A DNA stretch of 64,000 bases from Drosophila miranda (lineage: Eukaryota > Arthropoda > Insecta > Diptera > Drosophilidae). Under the pieces are notes generated by a model. The model did not search any database. It had not been told where the DNA came from and was given only the letters and a program-made list of their open reading frames with translations. The stretch lies in the NCBI RefSeq assembly GCF_003369915.1, contig NC_046675.1, forward strand, positions 12,462,001 to 12,526,000, read 5' to 3'. Numbering within the stretch: the first letter of the stretch is position 1; each line of letters starts with the position of its first letter. Below, one piece after another: positions 36,144 to 48,016 of this stretch. Position numbers and translations under genes: made by a program.

Positions 36144-36289
36144 GGTTAGGTTAGGTTCAGGCGGTTGCCTGGGGGAGTGAAGAAACCCTCCCAAGCTCAC
36201 TTGGACCTGTAGAAGGTTCGTTGTGGTGCCGCATGGGCGTGTGCCCCTTCCCAGTGCCAAAAAACCGTGGAGAAACAGGCTGTTGCAAA

Positions 36290-39200
36290 TTAAGGGCAGT
36301 CCCATCCGGAGGCTTGGATGAATCTGGACAAGGTCCCCGGTTTGATTTCGGACAGGTCCGAAATGTCCGTGAGGAAAGCGGCCCCGAGAATACGAAGACG
36401 ACGATTTCCAAGGGCCGGGCAGTGGCAAAAGAAGTGGGGGACCGATTCCTCCTCTTCCTCGTCGCGACAACTCCTGCAGAAGTCGTTATGAGGGATTGAC
36501 AGTCTAGAGGCATGAGTGCCAATCTGCCAGTGTCCCGTAATGGCTCGAGTAACTGCAGAGCACTGTGCTCTGCTGAGCCTATACAGCTCGGCTGAGCGCT
36601 TCTTCGATCGATATGGCCATATCAATCTTGAGATTTTACAGGAAACGGTTTTGCTGCCATCTCCTATTCGCATTTTGCTCGAACAATTCGTGCGTGAGGA
36701 GCCTGCACGTAGCCAGAGGCATCGCTACCTGCTCCCTCTCCATAAGGAGAGGAATTGTAGTACCCTGCCTTGCTAGCTCGTTCGGCGTCGTTCCCCTCGA
36801 TGTCCCTGTGGCCTGGGACCCATATAAGGAAGAGGTCTAACTGATCTGCGATCTTGTGCAGAGACCTGCGGCAGTCATTTACAGTCGCTGAGTTCGACGA
36901 TATTGAGCCTAGAGCTTTAATAGCTGCTTGGCTGTCCGAGAAAACGCACACTAAGTGCGTGTCTAGAAGTAGTTTGGAGACGATGGAAATGGCCTCCTTG
37001 ATGGCTGCAACCTCCGCTTGGAACACACTGCAGTGGTCCGGGAGCCTGAAGCAATGACTGATGTTCAGCTCGCTGCAGTAGACTCCGCCTCCCACGCGGC
37101 CGTCTAACTTTGAGCCATCACTGTAGAAGTGAACCGCATTTGCGGGTCCTGGTTCGCCCATCTCCCAGTCCTCCCTAAGTGGGATTGATACCTGGAAAGG
37201 CGTCGAGAGGTGATCACTAGGGACACAATAATCTGTCCTCTCTGGTAATTGCGGGTGTCTCGTCAGGATTCCCGAGTGCCCAACCGCGGACTCTTTCCAC
37301 AGTCTGGCTTCTCTCATTCTGAGTGCGGAAAGTGTTGCCACTTTCTTTCCCATGAGATCTATGGGGAGGAGGTCCAGCTCAGTATCCAGGGCTTCCCCTG
37401 GAGTAGTGCGTAGCCCGCCAGTTATGCATAGCTCTGCCATGCGTTGAACTCTGTTGAGTTTATTGAGGCATGTCCTTTTGTCTAAGGCTGGCCACCATAC
37501 CGTCCTGCATTGTAGCATCTGATCGATCAGGCTCACCGTCCGGGAGTCAACCCCCAGGTCCGTCAGTGCACCCGTGATGGCGGTCGGGAGGATGTTATTA
37601 AAGGCGCCTTCTATGTCGAGGAAGGCTACCAGGGTGTACTCCTTACAGTTGAGGGACGCTTCTATGATCGATGTGATCGTGTGTAGGGCCGTTTCGGTGG
37701 ATCTTCCTTTCCGATAGGCATGCTGGGAGTCTGAGAATAGACTAGGCGGAATATTTACCGTGAGATGCATCCCCAAAAGCCGTTCCATCGTCTTCAGAAG
37801 GAAGGACGATAGACTTATGGGTCTGAAATCTTTGGGGGCAGTGTGCGAGGGCTTGCCTGCCTTGGGGATGAAGACGACTTTGGTATGAAGCCAGGTTTCC
37901 GGGATATATCCATGGGAGAAGATTCCCTCGTATATCCTTTTGAGCCAATTAGTGGCTTTTTGTCCAGCGTGAATCAGTTGGGCAGGGATGATGCCATCTG
38001 GTCCCGCGGATTTGTATGGTTTGAAGCTTTTTATTGCCCAGGAAATGTTCTCCTGGCTTAGCAGGTTCATGATAACACTTGAGGCAACGGAGGGAGCCGC
38101 GATGTAGTGTGGTCTGTTTTCATCGCAGCCGGGAAAGTGGGTGTTAAGGAGAAGATTTAGCGACTCATTGCTGGACGTTGTCCATGATTGGTCGACGTTC
38201 TTCAGGTAGCCCAGAGTGGGTGTAGTCTTCGAGAGAACTTTGCGCAAGCGCGAGGCTTCCGAGCTATTCTCAATGTCGCTACAGAACTTACGCCATGAGG
38301 CGCGTTTGGCTTTCCTCAGTTCTTTATTGTAAACTGACAGACTGGCCTTGTAATCGGCCCAGTTCTGCTCAGCGTTTTCAGCCTTAGCTTTATTGAAGAG
38401 TCTTCGGGAGACTTTCCGGAGTTCTCTCAGTTTCGGATTCCACCATTCAGGTTTCTTCCGGCCTCTGCTCTTGCTAGAGGGGCAGGATTTATCGAGCGCC
38501 TCATTGCAGGCGTCGGTAAATAGTTTAACAAGATGAGTCGTGGCTTCCCTGGAGATCTCCTCCTCAGGTGAAGTCTCAGGGAGAACACGGCAGAGGTGGT
38601 CTGAGTACCGAGCCCAGTTTGTCCGCCTAAGGTTCCGCAATTGAGCTGGTCTCGGTAGTGAAAAAGAGAATACGGTTTCCACGTACCTGTGGTCCGAGAA
38701 GGAGTGCTCTTCCAGGACCCTCCAAGATACGATGTTCGCGTGTAACTCATGAGAGGCAAGTGTGAGGTCCAGGACCTCCTTGCGGTTTTTAATAATGAAG
38801 GTGGGATCACTCCCCCTATTTAAAAGGACCATCTGAGTGGTCAGTAAATAGTTGAAAAGGTACTCACCCCTTTCGTTGGTGTCAGTGCTTCCCCTCTGGC
38901 AGTGGTGTGCATTGGCGTCGCACCCTACGATTAGGCCGGTGTCCTTGGCCTCGCAGTCTGTGATTAGCGCGCTGAGCGCCTGTGGAGGGGGATCTGGTTG
39001 GTCGTGACCCATGTACGTGGAGCAGATTCTCAGTGAGCACCCCAGGCCTTCGAGGCTCACTGCTGTTTGGTCTTCATTGCTGAAACTTGGGAGCAAAAAT
39101 AAGGGCAAATCTCTTTTTGCAAGGATGCAGGTGCGAGTTTTACCTGCGGAGTCAGCTACGTATAGCTTATAGTCAGGAGTTCTCAGACCAGAGACCCTGT

Positions 39201-39324
39201 TTCCGAGGATCCAGGGCTCCTGAATGAGGACTATGTCGGCTCCACCCTTGGCTAGGTGGAGCAAGAGAGCAGCGCATGCTGCCTTACAATGGTGGAGGTT
39301 TATCTGCAGGAGTATCAGTGACAT
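36290..39324 (-). pseudogene. ORF2 of the LOA-like element (endonuclease-RT-RNase H), deleted and frameshifted
   Basis: Begins at the Met at 39324 with the AP-endonuclease (LLQINLHHCKAACAALLLH, IQEPW, DANAHH, SDHRYVE). The reverse transcriptase begins with the LSSFLLKTMERL region and motif A (AFLDIEGAFNNI). Near 37498 the sequence jumps in frame from LIDQMLQCRTV to WWPALDKRTC, so the segment with the GTPQGG and Y-x-DD catalytic motifs is missing. RNase H follows (FYSDGSKLDG, VFQAEVAAI, FSDSQAAI, WVPGHRDIEGNDA). A one-base shift near 36785 and another near 36650 break the tail, which resumes in another frame with a finger-like CRSCRDEEEEESVPHFFCHC (36290-36673). Confidence 0.88.
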
Positions 39325-40689
39325 TCCTGAGGTTCACCTCCACCATTGTCCTGTCGTGGTCGCTCTCCGAAGAGTCCAACTCCTCCACGACCCCGATGTG
39401 CTTGAGATCCCTAGTGAGATCGCTCACGTCTGACACGTAACCATCTAGGATGTCATCCGACACCACTGATGCCACGTCTGACACCGCAGGCTTGATCTCC
39501 ATACTAGGGATCTCCGGGGGCTCCAGGTCTGGCTCGACCGTCGGTTGCATGCCTTTGGAGTCGGACTTGTACGGTACTACGACTACCTTCTTGTAGCCGT
39601 AGTCCACAGCGCCCTCCGTGTCGTGGAGAAGTCTGACCGACTCCTCGTTCAGGACGAGGATGATTTGGCGCCTCTGCCCGTTGCACTCCTCTACCTTGGC
39701 CACCTTCCAATCGGCTGTGGGAAGGTGGGGGTTGCAGACCTGCAGAATCCGGAGAATCTTATCCGGCTCTGCAGGCTTCGCCGAGACCCACGCTCTGGCC
39801 CTCGGCTTGCTGGGGATGTCCTCCCACTTCACGACCTCCAGCTGGGCTCCTGGGTAGACCTCCTTGAGCGACGCTACCGCCTTCGCGTAGAGGGCCGCCG
39901 AGCGAGCATCTTGGCAGGCGATGGCTTTCACCCTGCCTTGGTGCCACCCGGCGTTCTCACACTTGGGCGGTGGTCCTCCATTCTCCTCCAACTCCTGGAG
40001 GAAACGGTCTTGGAGCTCGTTTTCCACGAGGTGCCACTTGTCCCTAGGGATCTGCCCGTCTTTAGAGTCAGGGTTTTTCCCCTCGCCACCTCGGCAAACG
40101 AGCGGTTGCTCAGTGTCTTCGTCCTCTTGGCCTGTTGGACTTGTGTGGCGGTGTCCTCCGCCGAGCGTTGCCGCTTGCTTGGGGCCTTGGCTGTGGCCTT
40201 GCCAGCTTTGGCTGGCTGGTAGTCGGGCAGGACTGTCTTGGCCCATCGCCGCGATTCGATTCCCTGGGCAGACGCCAGGAACACCGGGTCGTCGTTGCCC
40301 AGGATGAAGGCCGCACGTCTTTTGTCTTGGAACTTGGGCCTATCTTTCGAGGCAGAGGAGCCGCCTGCCGGGGTTGTCAAGGGGTTCCCGGTCCCAAGGG
40401 GTCCGCCAGCCGCGATATCGCTCTGCATGGTCGCCCCCCCCGGTAACCGGGTCGCCCTTGGGGCCCCCGACGTGGATTGGCCCGATTGGCTTTTCGGTCC
40501 TCTCCTCACAGCGCCTGCTGCCTCGAGACGGTGGACCGACTTAGTCTCCTTCCCCGTCTTTTTGGGCACTGGTTTCCCAGATGCGTTTGTAGAGGGATGG
40601 TCTTTTCCCTCCGGCACTTTAGGAGGAGTGCCGTGCTCCTTTGCGGTGTTTTTTGTTTTAATATTTAAATTTGGCATATTTGATCCCAC
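39284..40689 (-). pseudogene. ORF1 (Gag-like) of the LOA-like element, frameshifted
   Basis: Two overlapping minus-strand frames make up ORF1: a Lys/Pro/Ser-rich N-terminal part from Met 40689, and a C-terminal part from about 40080 to the stop at 39284 (WHLVENELQDRFLQELEENG, VKWEDIPSKPRARAWVSAKP). The switch occurs at a GGGGAAAAA tract near 40077-40085, a probable single-base indel. ORF1 overlaps the start of ORF2 by ~40 bases, a usual arrangement in the group. Confidence 0.8.
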
Positions 40690-41125
40690 GAGTAGGCGAA
40701 GGGGTTAGTCGCCCGGGGCATAGCCCGCGTGCCCCGGGAAGCCTTATTAAAACTGGAGGTCGGCAGGTATCCAGAGTCCGCATATAAGCGACCGAGCACC
40801 CTTGGATTGGGGTTATTTCACTGAGAGTTTTCTTCTCTCCGCCCGACTACAATTAGCCAGCATCCTGGCAGAGACATGACCGTACCAGGACCTGTTTCCA
40901 GCCGCCCTCACGGGGAGAGTATAGTCGCACTTCCGCCGGTGTGTACAGTTACGGCGGGTGCCGGTTCGCTCGTGCCCACCTGTATCCTATGACGCGGAGC
41001 ACAGTCGCCTTGGATCCAGGGCAAGCCATGAACCCGAGGCGCCTGTGCCCCGTTCCGAGTCTACAGTTGTGACGAGCCGACCCGACATCCGTTTATCCCC
41101 CTGTAGCACCCGACGGCTGACGGCC

Positions 41126-41138
41126 AAGCGTGTAGTTA
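41126..41138. repeat. Target-site duplication, right copy, of the LOA-like element
   Basis: AAGCGTGTAGTTA, identical to 36131-36143, just outside the 5' end of the minus-strand element. Confidence 0.85.
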
Positions 41139-41199
41139 CCATGTACTTAAATAAATTTAGTCGAAATCGTTGTTGACCTGTTTTGTATAAACCTTATTT

Positions 41200-41381
41200 T
41201 CTAAAAAATTCAATAATAATCGGATAAATTTATGAGTTTAGACCTGTGGGTCTTAGCTAGTTAACTATATTCCACGGAATATCCAAAACGAGAAATGTGA
41301 TGCTACTTGAATACAAATAATTCGTCAGTATATTTACGGTATACTTAGAAATATGTGATATAGTCAGACCGTATATTTTAA
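41200..41381 (+). repeat. Dispersed repeat, copy D, ending in the RanBP3 promoter
   Basis: Partial, diverged copy: ATCGGATAAATTTATGAG, TTAGCTAGTTAACTATATT, CCACGGAATATCCAAAACGA, GTATATTTACGGTATAC, and ACCGTATATTTTAACGAC at the end. The sequence after the end (CCGCGGTCACACT) matches, in mirror position, the sequence next to copy A, so Motif 1 may belong to the unit. Confidence 0.62.
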
Positions 41382-41393
41382 CGACAAGCCCGC

Positions 41394-41402
41394 GGTCACA
41401 CT
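41394..41402 (+). promoter_or_regulatory. Motif 1 of the RanBP3 promoter
   Basis: GGTCACACT in sense orientation 92 bases before the RanBP3 ATG, with a Motif 6-like GTATATTTT just upstream (41371-41379). Motif 1 plus Motif 6 is a known pairing in TATA-less fly promoters. Confidence 0.7.
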
Positions 41403-41493
41403 ATATCTCTGGCTTGGCAGAGAGCGCTCTTTTGTTGAAAAGATTTTGTCAAATTAATTTTATAAAATCTTATAGTGATATATTAAATACGCA

Positions 41494-43104
41494 ATGTCGG
41501 AAAATAATGGTAAGTGCTGAAGCAAAGTCCTCGCACGTGGATGGCTCTTGAATTCGCCGGCACTGCGTTGCAAAGTGCAGCCTACATGGCAAGTGCATTT
41601 TTAGCGCAGTGAAGCTAAATCGGATTCTTGTTTTTTCGTGTTGTTTTTTATTTTAGAAGCGTCAGTGGAAAGTAACTGTTTCCGAGGTGGCTTCACCTTG
41701 AAGGCCTCGCGCTTGGGCGGGGCAGTGCTGCGTCCGCCCGTGCTTGGGCCCTCCGTTCTGGGGTCGAGTGCCCAGACCAACAGCAACAATAGTTCCACAT
41801 CGCTGGCCGGCAACAACGAGAAGTCGGAGGATGAAAACATCTCAAACAACCCATTTTTGCGCGAGGAAAAGGATGAAGGAAATGAAGATGCCGGGGCCGA
41901 TGCCACCGCCGTCGCAGCCGACGCCCCTACGGTTGCCCCGGAGTCTTCTTCCATTGAAAAAGCAGAACAGAAGGACGACGATGAAGTTGATGAGCGGCCG
42001 GATCCGCTGACCAAGCTTCGAAGCAATGGCATCGAGCGATCCAGTATGTTCGGAGCGGCCAAAACCAATATGCCACATGTCCAGACAACTGGCTATGTCT
42101 TCGGGCAGAATGTGCATGAGCGTGTCGTTGGCGTTGGTGACGGCCATGTGGCTGCTGCAGTCCCAGGAAGCTCCTCGGAGAAGACCAACACAGACCACGA
42201 CAATGTTGAGGCGGCAGCCGCCACATCCCAATCGCAGCAGACACAGGAACCCTCTTCCTCGTCGCAGCTCCTGTTCTCCAGCGTCATTCAGAAGGCTGCC
42301 CAATCCACAGACAGCAGCGAGGCAGCCTCCTCCAGCTCCAGCAGCAACAACAACAAATCTGAGGCATCAGAGGCCAAGAGCCTGACAGACGTGGCGCGCG
42401 AGTACGAGGAGAGCCGCGCCCAGAAGCGCAAGTACGAGGAGGTGGAGACATTCACTGGGGAGGAGGACGAACTGAATATTGTCGATGTCAGCTGCAAGCT
42501 GTTCGCCTGGGTCAACAGCAACTGGGAGGAGCGTGGACGAGGCAGTCTGCGCCTGAACGATGTCAAGGGCGAACGTGACTGTTCGCGCGTCGTCTTCCGT
42601 ACCTCAGGCAACCTCCGTCTGTTGCTGAATACCAAAGTCTGGGCGGCCATGGTGGCCGAACGGGCCAGCCCCAAGTCACTGCGTCTGACTGCCATCGATA
42701 ACACGGGATCCCTGAAGATCTTCCTTGCCATGGGCCGTCCGGCGGACATTGCCCAGCTGCACAAGTCTCTCGGCGACCGCATTGCCCGCCGCAAGCTAAT
42801 CCATCCCGAAGAATTTTCCGTCGAGAACACGAAAAATGGTGTGTCCTCTGAAGTTGCCGCCAGCCTGCAGCCCGAATCGACCACACACGACGATGAGGAT
42901 TCGTCATCAGCCCCAGCGGCCACCGCCGTTGCCGAGGCGGACAGCATGGAGCCCAGTTCCAAGAAGGTGCTCGTCCAGCAGCCCGACAGCAGCGATGATG
43001 TCTGTGTGCCGCCCATGGAGGTGGCTAGCGAAGACGTAGATGCCGATGCCGCCGCCAATGCCGAGGCCGAGGCCAAGGAGTTGTCGTCCACTGATCAAAA
43101 TTAA
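41494..43104 (+). CDS. RanBP3: Ran-binding protein 3
   Basis: Two exons, 41494-41509 (ATGTCGGAAAATAATG, donor GTAAGT) and 41657-43104; 487 residues. The N-terminal half is acidic and Ser/Asn-rich, with an FG-type NCFRGGFTLK start and the SNNPFLREEKDE and SMFGAAKTNMPHVQ segments seen in RanBP3 relatives. The RanBD1 domain spans roughly residues 275-385 (DVSCKLFAWVNSNWEERGRG, SRVVFRTSGNLRLLLNTKVW). RanBP3 is a nuclear cofactor that stabilises CRM1-RanGTP-cargo complexes and promotes nuclear export. A basic KRKYEEVE may be part of the nuclear localization signal. Length and layout are normal. Confidence 0.94.
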
Positions 43105-44109
43105 CCGCCGCTTGCTTACGTGTTTTTTTTTTCGAAATATAAATGGAGAACAGAACAGAACAGAAACACCCCCCCACTAAATGAATGAGAAACGCAGTGA
43201 ATTATTATAAATTAATTATAATAATTTATTAATAATTATTATTAATAAAACGTAAAAGTAAAATAAATGAAGTGAAGCTGCGTCTACAAAAGACATTCTA
43301 TCCATTACGATTTACGATTTTTTTCGTTTATAAAAATGTGTTAAAACCGAAAAAAGAGAGTAGAGAAGAAAACATTCATAAATCGCGCTAATTAAAGGTT
43401 CGTTTTTTGATTTAGTCCACTATTCAAAAACCCTATGTACTACTTTTTCGCTTAAGGAATACTCTTCGTTTTTTCTTTCTTACAAGAAATCGCATTGTCT
43501 GGAGTACGATCCGATCTTGGCAGAGCCTTTTGCCAGAGACGATATGAATAGTAAGATGCATAACGCCCCATATAAGGCTCGCCTGAGCCTGGTTTAAGAG
43601 CCAGACTCTATTTTAGCAAAAAACTTCATGGCATACAAATGTGATTGTTCTTCTCTGTCGTTGTGCATCTTATTATTTATATTGTCTTTGGTTTTCATGG
43701 CTGCGCCGATTTTTCTTTCATTTATAATAGGTAGAAAAATATTATCGTTATGATGATTATACAATCTAAATGGAAGTAGATATAGATATACTAGGCTATA
43801 ACAATGAAGAGTGCACACGGCGAGCGGACTCTAGAAGGCTTCCTTCCCTGCTGCTGCTGCTTGGCCTGGCCATCATCGTACGCGGAAACATTTAACCATA
43901 TTTTGTTTGTAATAACACCTAGAGAGAAATGTACAAGGAGAGTAGGAGGAGGCGTGTCGCCCGTCCTGAACCCAATCTTAGCTGATTGTGCTGCAGCTGG
44001 AAACGGTCACGTTCAGAGGATTGTTGGCGCTGCTCACGGCTATGGAGGATCTGCAACGGAACGCACACAGTTTAGAAAAGGGGGAACGTCAATTATATGT
44101 CATATTTTA
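43105..44109. other. Convergent 3' flanks of RanBP3 and Hmgcr
   Basis: No supported coding sequence. AT-rich block at 43200-43262 with AATAAA at 43246-43251, the probable RanBP3 polyadenylation signal. The Hmgcr 3' untranslated region must lie in the right part; the AATAAA that overlaps its stop (44106-44111, minus) is probably too early to be used alone. Confidence 0.45.
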
Positions 44110-47100
44110 TTACCGATTGTGCCTCATGTGACTCTTGACTAGATCGCTGTTGACCAAAGCGGCCATCAGACTCAGTTCCCCGGCCATCACAGTGGCGCAG
44201 ACGATCTGGGCCAGCTTCTTGGCATTGTCCCCGGGATGCGTGGGATGTGCCCCGCGCACGCCGAGCATCTCCAGGCAGGCACTTTGTCCTGGCAGCCCCG
44301 TGCCCCCGCCCACAGTGCCCACCTCCAGCGACGGCATGGTGCAGGTCATGTACAGATCCTCGTTGTTCTCCACCCAACACTCCATCGCCGTGGAGCAGTT
44401 GCTGGAGGTCACATTCTGGGCGGGATCCTGGCCGGTGGCCAAGAAGACGGCGGTTACCATATTGGCCGCATGCGCATTATTGCCACCAATGCTGCCGGCC
44501 ATCGCACTGCCGCCCATGTTCTTCAGTTTGTTGCACTCCACCAGTGTTTTGGCGTCCGTCTTCAGCACGGACCGGAGGGTGGCCGCCGAAATGGTGCACT
44601 CGGTGACCACGCGCTTGCCCCTGCCCTTGATCCAGTTGATGGCCGCGGGTTTCTTGTCGCAGCAAAAGTTGCCGCTCAGCGAGATGATCTGCATGTCCGG
44701 GAACTGTCGCTTGATGCGTCGGAGCGCCATTTCCGCCCCCTTGGAGACCATGTTCATGCCCATGGCATCGCCAGTGAGGGCCACAAAGCGGATGTACAGC
44801 TGGGGCCCATCCATGGCAATGTGGCAGTCCTTGAGGCGGCCAAACCGAGACGTGGAATCGAACTCCAGTTTGATCAGCTTATAATTGGTTTCCTCCTCGA
44901 TCCACAGCTTGGCCTCCGACGCCCGGGCCACGCTGGGGAAGCGCACACACGGCGCCCGGGTCATGCCCACGTCCTCGACCACAGAGCGCACCCCAGTCAC
45001 GGACAGAGCCTTGCAGCCGCGATTGGTGGAGGCCACCAGGGCACCCTCTGTGGTAGCCATAGGCACGTAGTAGCTTTCGCCATCGAGGATCAAAGGACCC
45101 GCATAGCCCACGGGTATGGGCACATATCCGAGGACATTCTCGCAGCAGGCGTTCAAGACCCTGCGGTAGTCAAAGTGCTGGTACGGCAGCATATCCAGCC
45201 GCTCAGTGGCCAGCTTGGCTCGGCCCGCAATTATCCTCCGACGGATGCGCACTCCCCGCTCCAGGTCATCCAGCACCGATTCGATCTTGTACAGAGGGCA
45301 GTGCACGGCGGCCTGACCTCCAGCCTGGACCATGGCAATGATCTCATCGTCGCTCAAGGCGCTGGGGCCATTACCCTCTTCGGTGGAGTTCAATATGTCC
45401 AGGCACTCCTGCACAGGACGCACTGGCCTGTGGCTGACCTGTGACGCCAGTCGCTGTCGCATCTGGGGCAGCAGCTCTGTTTGGGTGGAGGCATTCGCCG
45501 AGCTCTGCTCTTCGATGGTGAAAAGGGGCGCGCGCACAGGCAGAGGAGCTGCCGCCTCGCTCTTCGGCTCCTCCATGGGCGTCGTTTGGGTCTCCACTGT
45601 GCTGGCCGGACGCAGCTGATCCGGCAATGGGTCGCGATTGTCAAAGCAAATGAATTTGATCACCAAAGCGATCAGAACAATGGAAATGACTATGTGATCG
45701 GCACTCATGGTCAGCCATCTAGCGCAGGAGGAGGGGAGAGGGGAATCATCAGATCTCTGGCTGGAAATGGGTCTGTAAAAGTGCTAGACTTACTTGATGA
45801 TTATGTCGGTAATCTCCCCGGATTCCGTGCGGTTATTGCTCACATTCAGATTGAGCGTAGGCGAGAGCGTCTTGTCCACCGCATCGTAGTCGCTGCTGGA
45901 GAAGACCACGCGACTGTAGATGTGTACGATCATCAGGCCCGTGGTCATGATCAGCTTGACCCTCTGCAGCACTGGATTGGCCTTTTGCTCTTCTTCGGTG
46001 AGGGATTTCAGCAGCAGCGAACCCTTGGCCTTCTCCCGCACCACGGACATGTCCACGCCCGTACGTGACAGGTCATAGATCAGCGACAGGCAGGCCGGAT
46101 AGAAGGTCATGAAGACCACATAGTTGACCAGCACCGAGAGCACGGCAAACATGCAGAGCACCTCCAGTCGCTGTACGCCCGAAAGCGTGCCCACGCCCAC
46201 CAGCAGGACCTCCACAATGGTGTCCAGCGAGATGGCCGGCCCGAGCAGCTCCAGTCCCCGGGCTATGTTCTGTGTGACCTCGGCCTGGTTGTTGCCGGAC
46301 AGCGCCAGCTGGGCCAAACGCCCAGAGTTGGACAGATCAATGACCAGCAGCAGGAAGAACAGAGCATCCCTGAAGGGCAGAGATAAAAGGGTTTAAAACT
46401 CCAACCGAGGGGATTGTTTGCTTGGTTTTACTCACTTCAGATCGGATATATCGCTGCCCAGAAACTTGATGATGGCCGTCGTAAAGATGAAGCTGGAGAA
46501 GAACGTGAAGAGACCAGCAATGCCTGTAAAAGGGAACCCAAAACACACAAAATACAGTCAGTGTCCGAAACGGAGGTCGAATCGTTTAGAGGGCACGTGA
46601 GAAATGCCAGGTAGCCCCGCCTGTGCCCCTCTAAAACATTGGCCAAACATTCCAGCCTGTCGTCATTTTTGGGGGCCGCCGAAATAGTTTTCTTTTTTTG
46701 GTGGGCACGGCACAGCATTCTAATCGCTTCGGTCAACACACGTGCCATGCCCCAAAGCGGAACCGAGCGGAACCCATCCCAAGATGCGGCATGTGATGTA
46801 ATCTTTTTTCTGTGATACTAACCTAACACATATTTGGATCCCATGCGGTTGAGGCTGCAGAACTGATAGTAGCAGTAAAGCACAGCCGTACACCGCAAGA
46901 CAGTCATCAGGATGACGTCCGCGGCATTGTATTCCGCCTCGAGACCATCGCAGGACTGACTCCAGCCATGGCACGGCCTGTGCCGGCTCGAGGTGGCCGA
47001 TGCGGAGGCCGGCATGTCCATGGGTATGGCTGTGCCCGGGGCTGCGCCCGCAGCAGCTGCCGCTGCAGCCGCACCGGTGGCGGTGGCCGTGGCTGTGCCC

Positions 47101-47237
47101 AGGCCACTGCTCGTGTCCAGGGTGTTATTCTTGTCCACCGTCAGCATGCAGGCCGTGATGGTCAGCAGGGCGACAATCACCTCCCAGGGATGCGAGGCAC
47201 AGAACTCCCCATGAGCGCGAAACAAACGTCCAATCAT
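44110..47237 (-). CDS. Hmgcr: HMG-CoA reductase
   Basis: Four coding exons on the minus strand: 46823-47237, 46436-46523, 45794-46369, 44110-45718; 895 residues. The N-terminal membrane region has the sterol-sensing-like helices (LRCTAVLYCYYQFCSLNRMG, KYVLGIAGLFTFFSSFIF, DALFFLLLVIDLSNSG) and sits in the ER. The cytosolic catalytic domain shows EGALVASTNRGCKAL (catalytic Glu), DAMGMNMVSKGAE (substrate and NADPH contacts), GTVGGGTGLPGQ, and the C-terminal SHMRHNR with the catalytic His. It makes mevalonate for isoprenoids, dolichol and germ-cell guidance signals; insects lack sterol synthesis. The lumenal loop after helix 1 carries an Ala-rich insertion (about 47040-47100). ATG 47237 is chosen because the protein opens MIGRLFRAHGEF as in the family and a splice acceptor lies just upstream. 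Confidence 0.96.
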
Positions 47238-47288
47238 TGCGGGGCAAGCTCTATCCAAATCGCGTCCAGATCTGGCCAATCTTGGCAG

Positions 47289-47325
47289 GCTGTTAATAAA
47301 ATATGAGAGAAAAAAAACGGAGGGA
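47289..47325 (-). promoter_or_regulatory. Splice acceptor of the Hmgcr 5' untranslated exon
   Basis: On the minus strand a long pyrimidine tract (TTTTTTTTCTCTC, complement of 47311-47323) leads to TTATTAACAG ending at 47290, 52 bases before the Hmgcr ATG. The coding exon therefore begins with a spliced leader and the transcription start lies farther up, within or beyond 47.3-64 kb. Confidence 0.6.
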
Positions 47326-47992
47326 AATCCGCATGTCAGTATCGAGTTTTTCCACATTATTTAACTACAATATGTTCTATAGCCGGCAGGCCCCAAGGCC
47401 GCTGCACGAGCCGGGAGGAGGAGGAGGCCAGTCAACTTTTGTTGGCAGCTGGGGAGCCCAGGAGAGGGCAAAGGAATTAACTGAAACTACTGAAACGTAT
47501 CGATTTAACTGTTGACACATTCAAAGGCGCCCCAGGCACACACACAAAATGAGGCACAAGACCCAGGCCCAGGCCCAGGCACAGGCGTTGGAGGTTGAGG
47601 TGGAGGCTGAAGCTGAAGCTCAGGCGATAATTACGACCTCTAAGCGGCTTGCAACGAAACCAGCAAGAGCGAGGCTCCATTTGCGAGATACCCTAACCCA
47701 AAGGTTTCAATTTTATCATTAAATTGTCACAGTAGGTATAGGTTTTTTATTTGTTCTAAGAAGTTTACAATACACATACCCATAATTTCAAAACAAATAA
47801 TTTTATATAAAATATTAAGATAAGTTTCCGGAATTATAGTTCTATGAATCAAAGAACAAATGCTCTTCGAACAGCCTTCAATGCTGGAGGAGAAATACAA
47901 GATAGATCTTTAGAACAGGCAAAGGAGAGCTTCCCTAGAAATACGCAAACAGACGATGGATATGGCGATATCCTAAAGATCCCCACACGACG

Positions 47993-48016
47993 TGTATTTT
48001 GTTTTTGCATTCTCGG
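47993..48016 (+). repeat. Recurring motif R, copy 1
   Basis: TGTATTTTGTTTTTGCATTC followed by TCGG. Core shared with copies at 52605, 53521 (inverted), 59055 (inverted) and 62610. Confidence 0.5.

Larger units (their letters stand above)
36144..41125 (-). mobile_element. LOA/bilbo-like non-LTR retrotransposon, internally deleted
   Basis: A 4,982-bp element on the minus strand bounded by a 13-bp target-site duplication. Order 5' to 3': GC-rich leader (about 40690-41125), ORF1 (Gag-like), ORF2 (endonuclease, reverse transcriptase, RNase H, CCHC-like finger), short 3' end with a (CCTAA)n-type tail (36144-36160). Having RNase H after the reverse transcriptase with this endonuclease is typical of the LOA and I groups; bilbo of D. 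subobscura is a known LOA member. Both ORFs are broken, so the copy cannot act by itself. The intact duplication suggests a fairly recent insertion. Confidence 0.88.

Noticed and set aside
36144-36160. GGTTAGGTTAGG as a possible telomere-like repeat
   Set aside because: It is the short 3' tail of the LOA-like element, directly inside the target-site duplication, and too short for a telomeric tract; fly telomeres do not use this repeat.
44236-45444. 402-codon open frame on the plus strand over Hmgcr
   Set aside because: Antisense shadow of the conserved catalytic exon; His/Gly-rich composition, no known domain.
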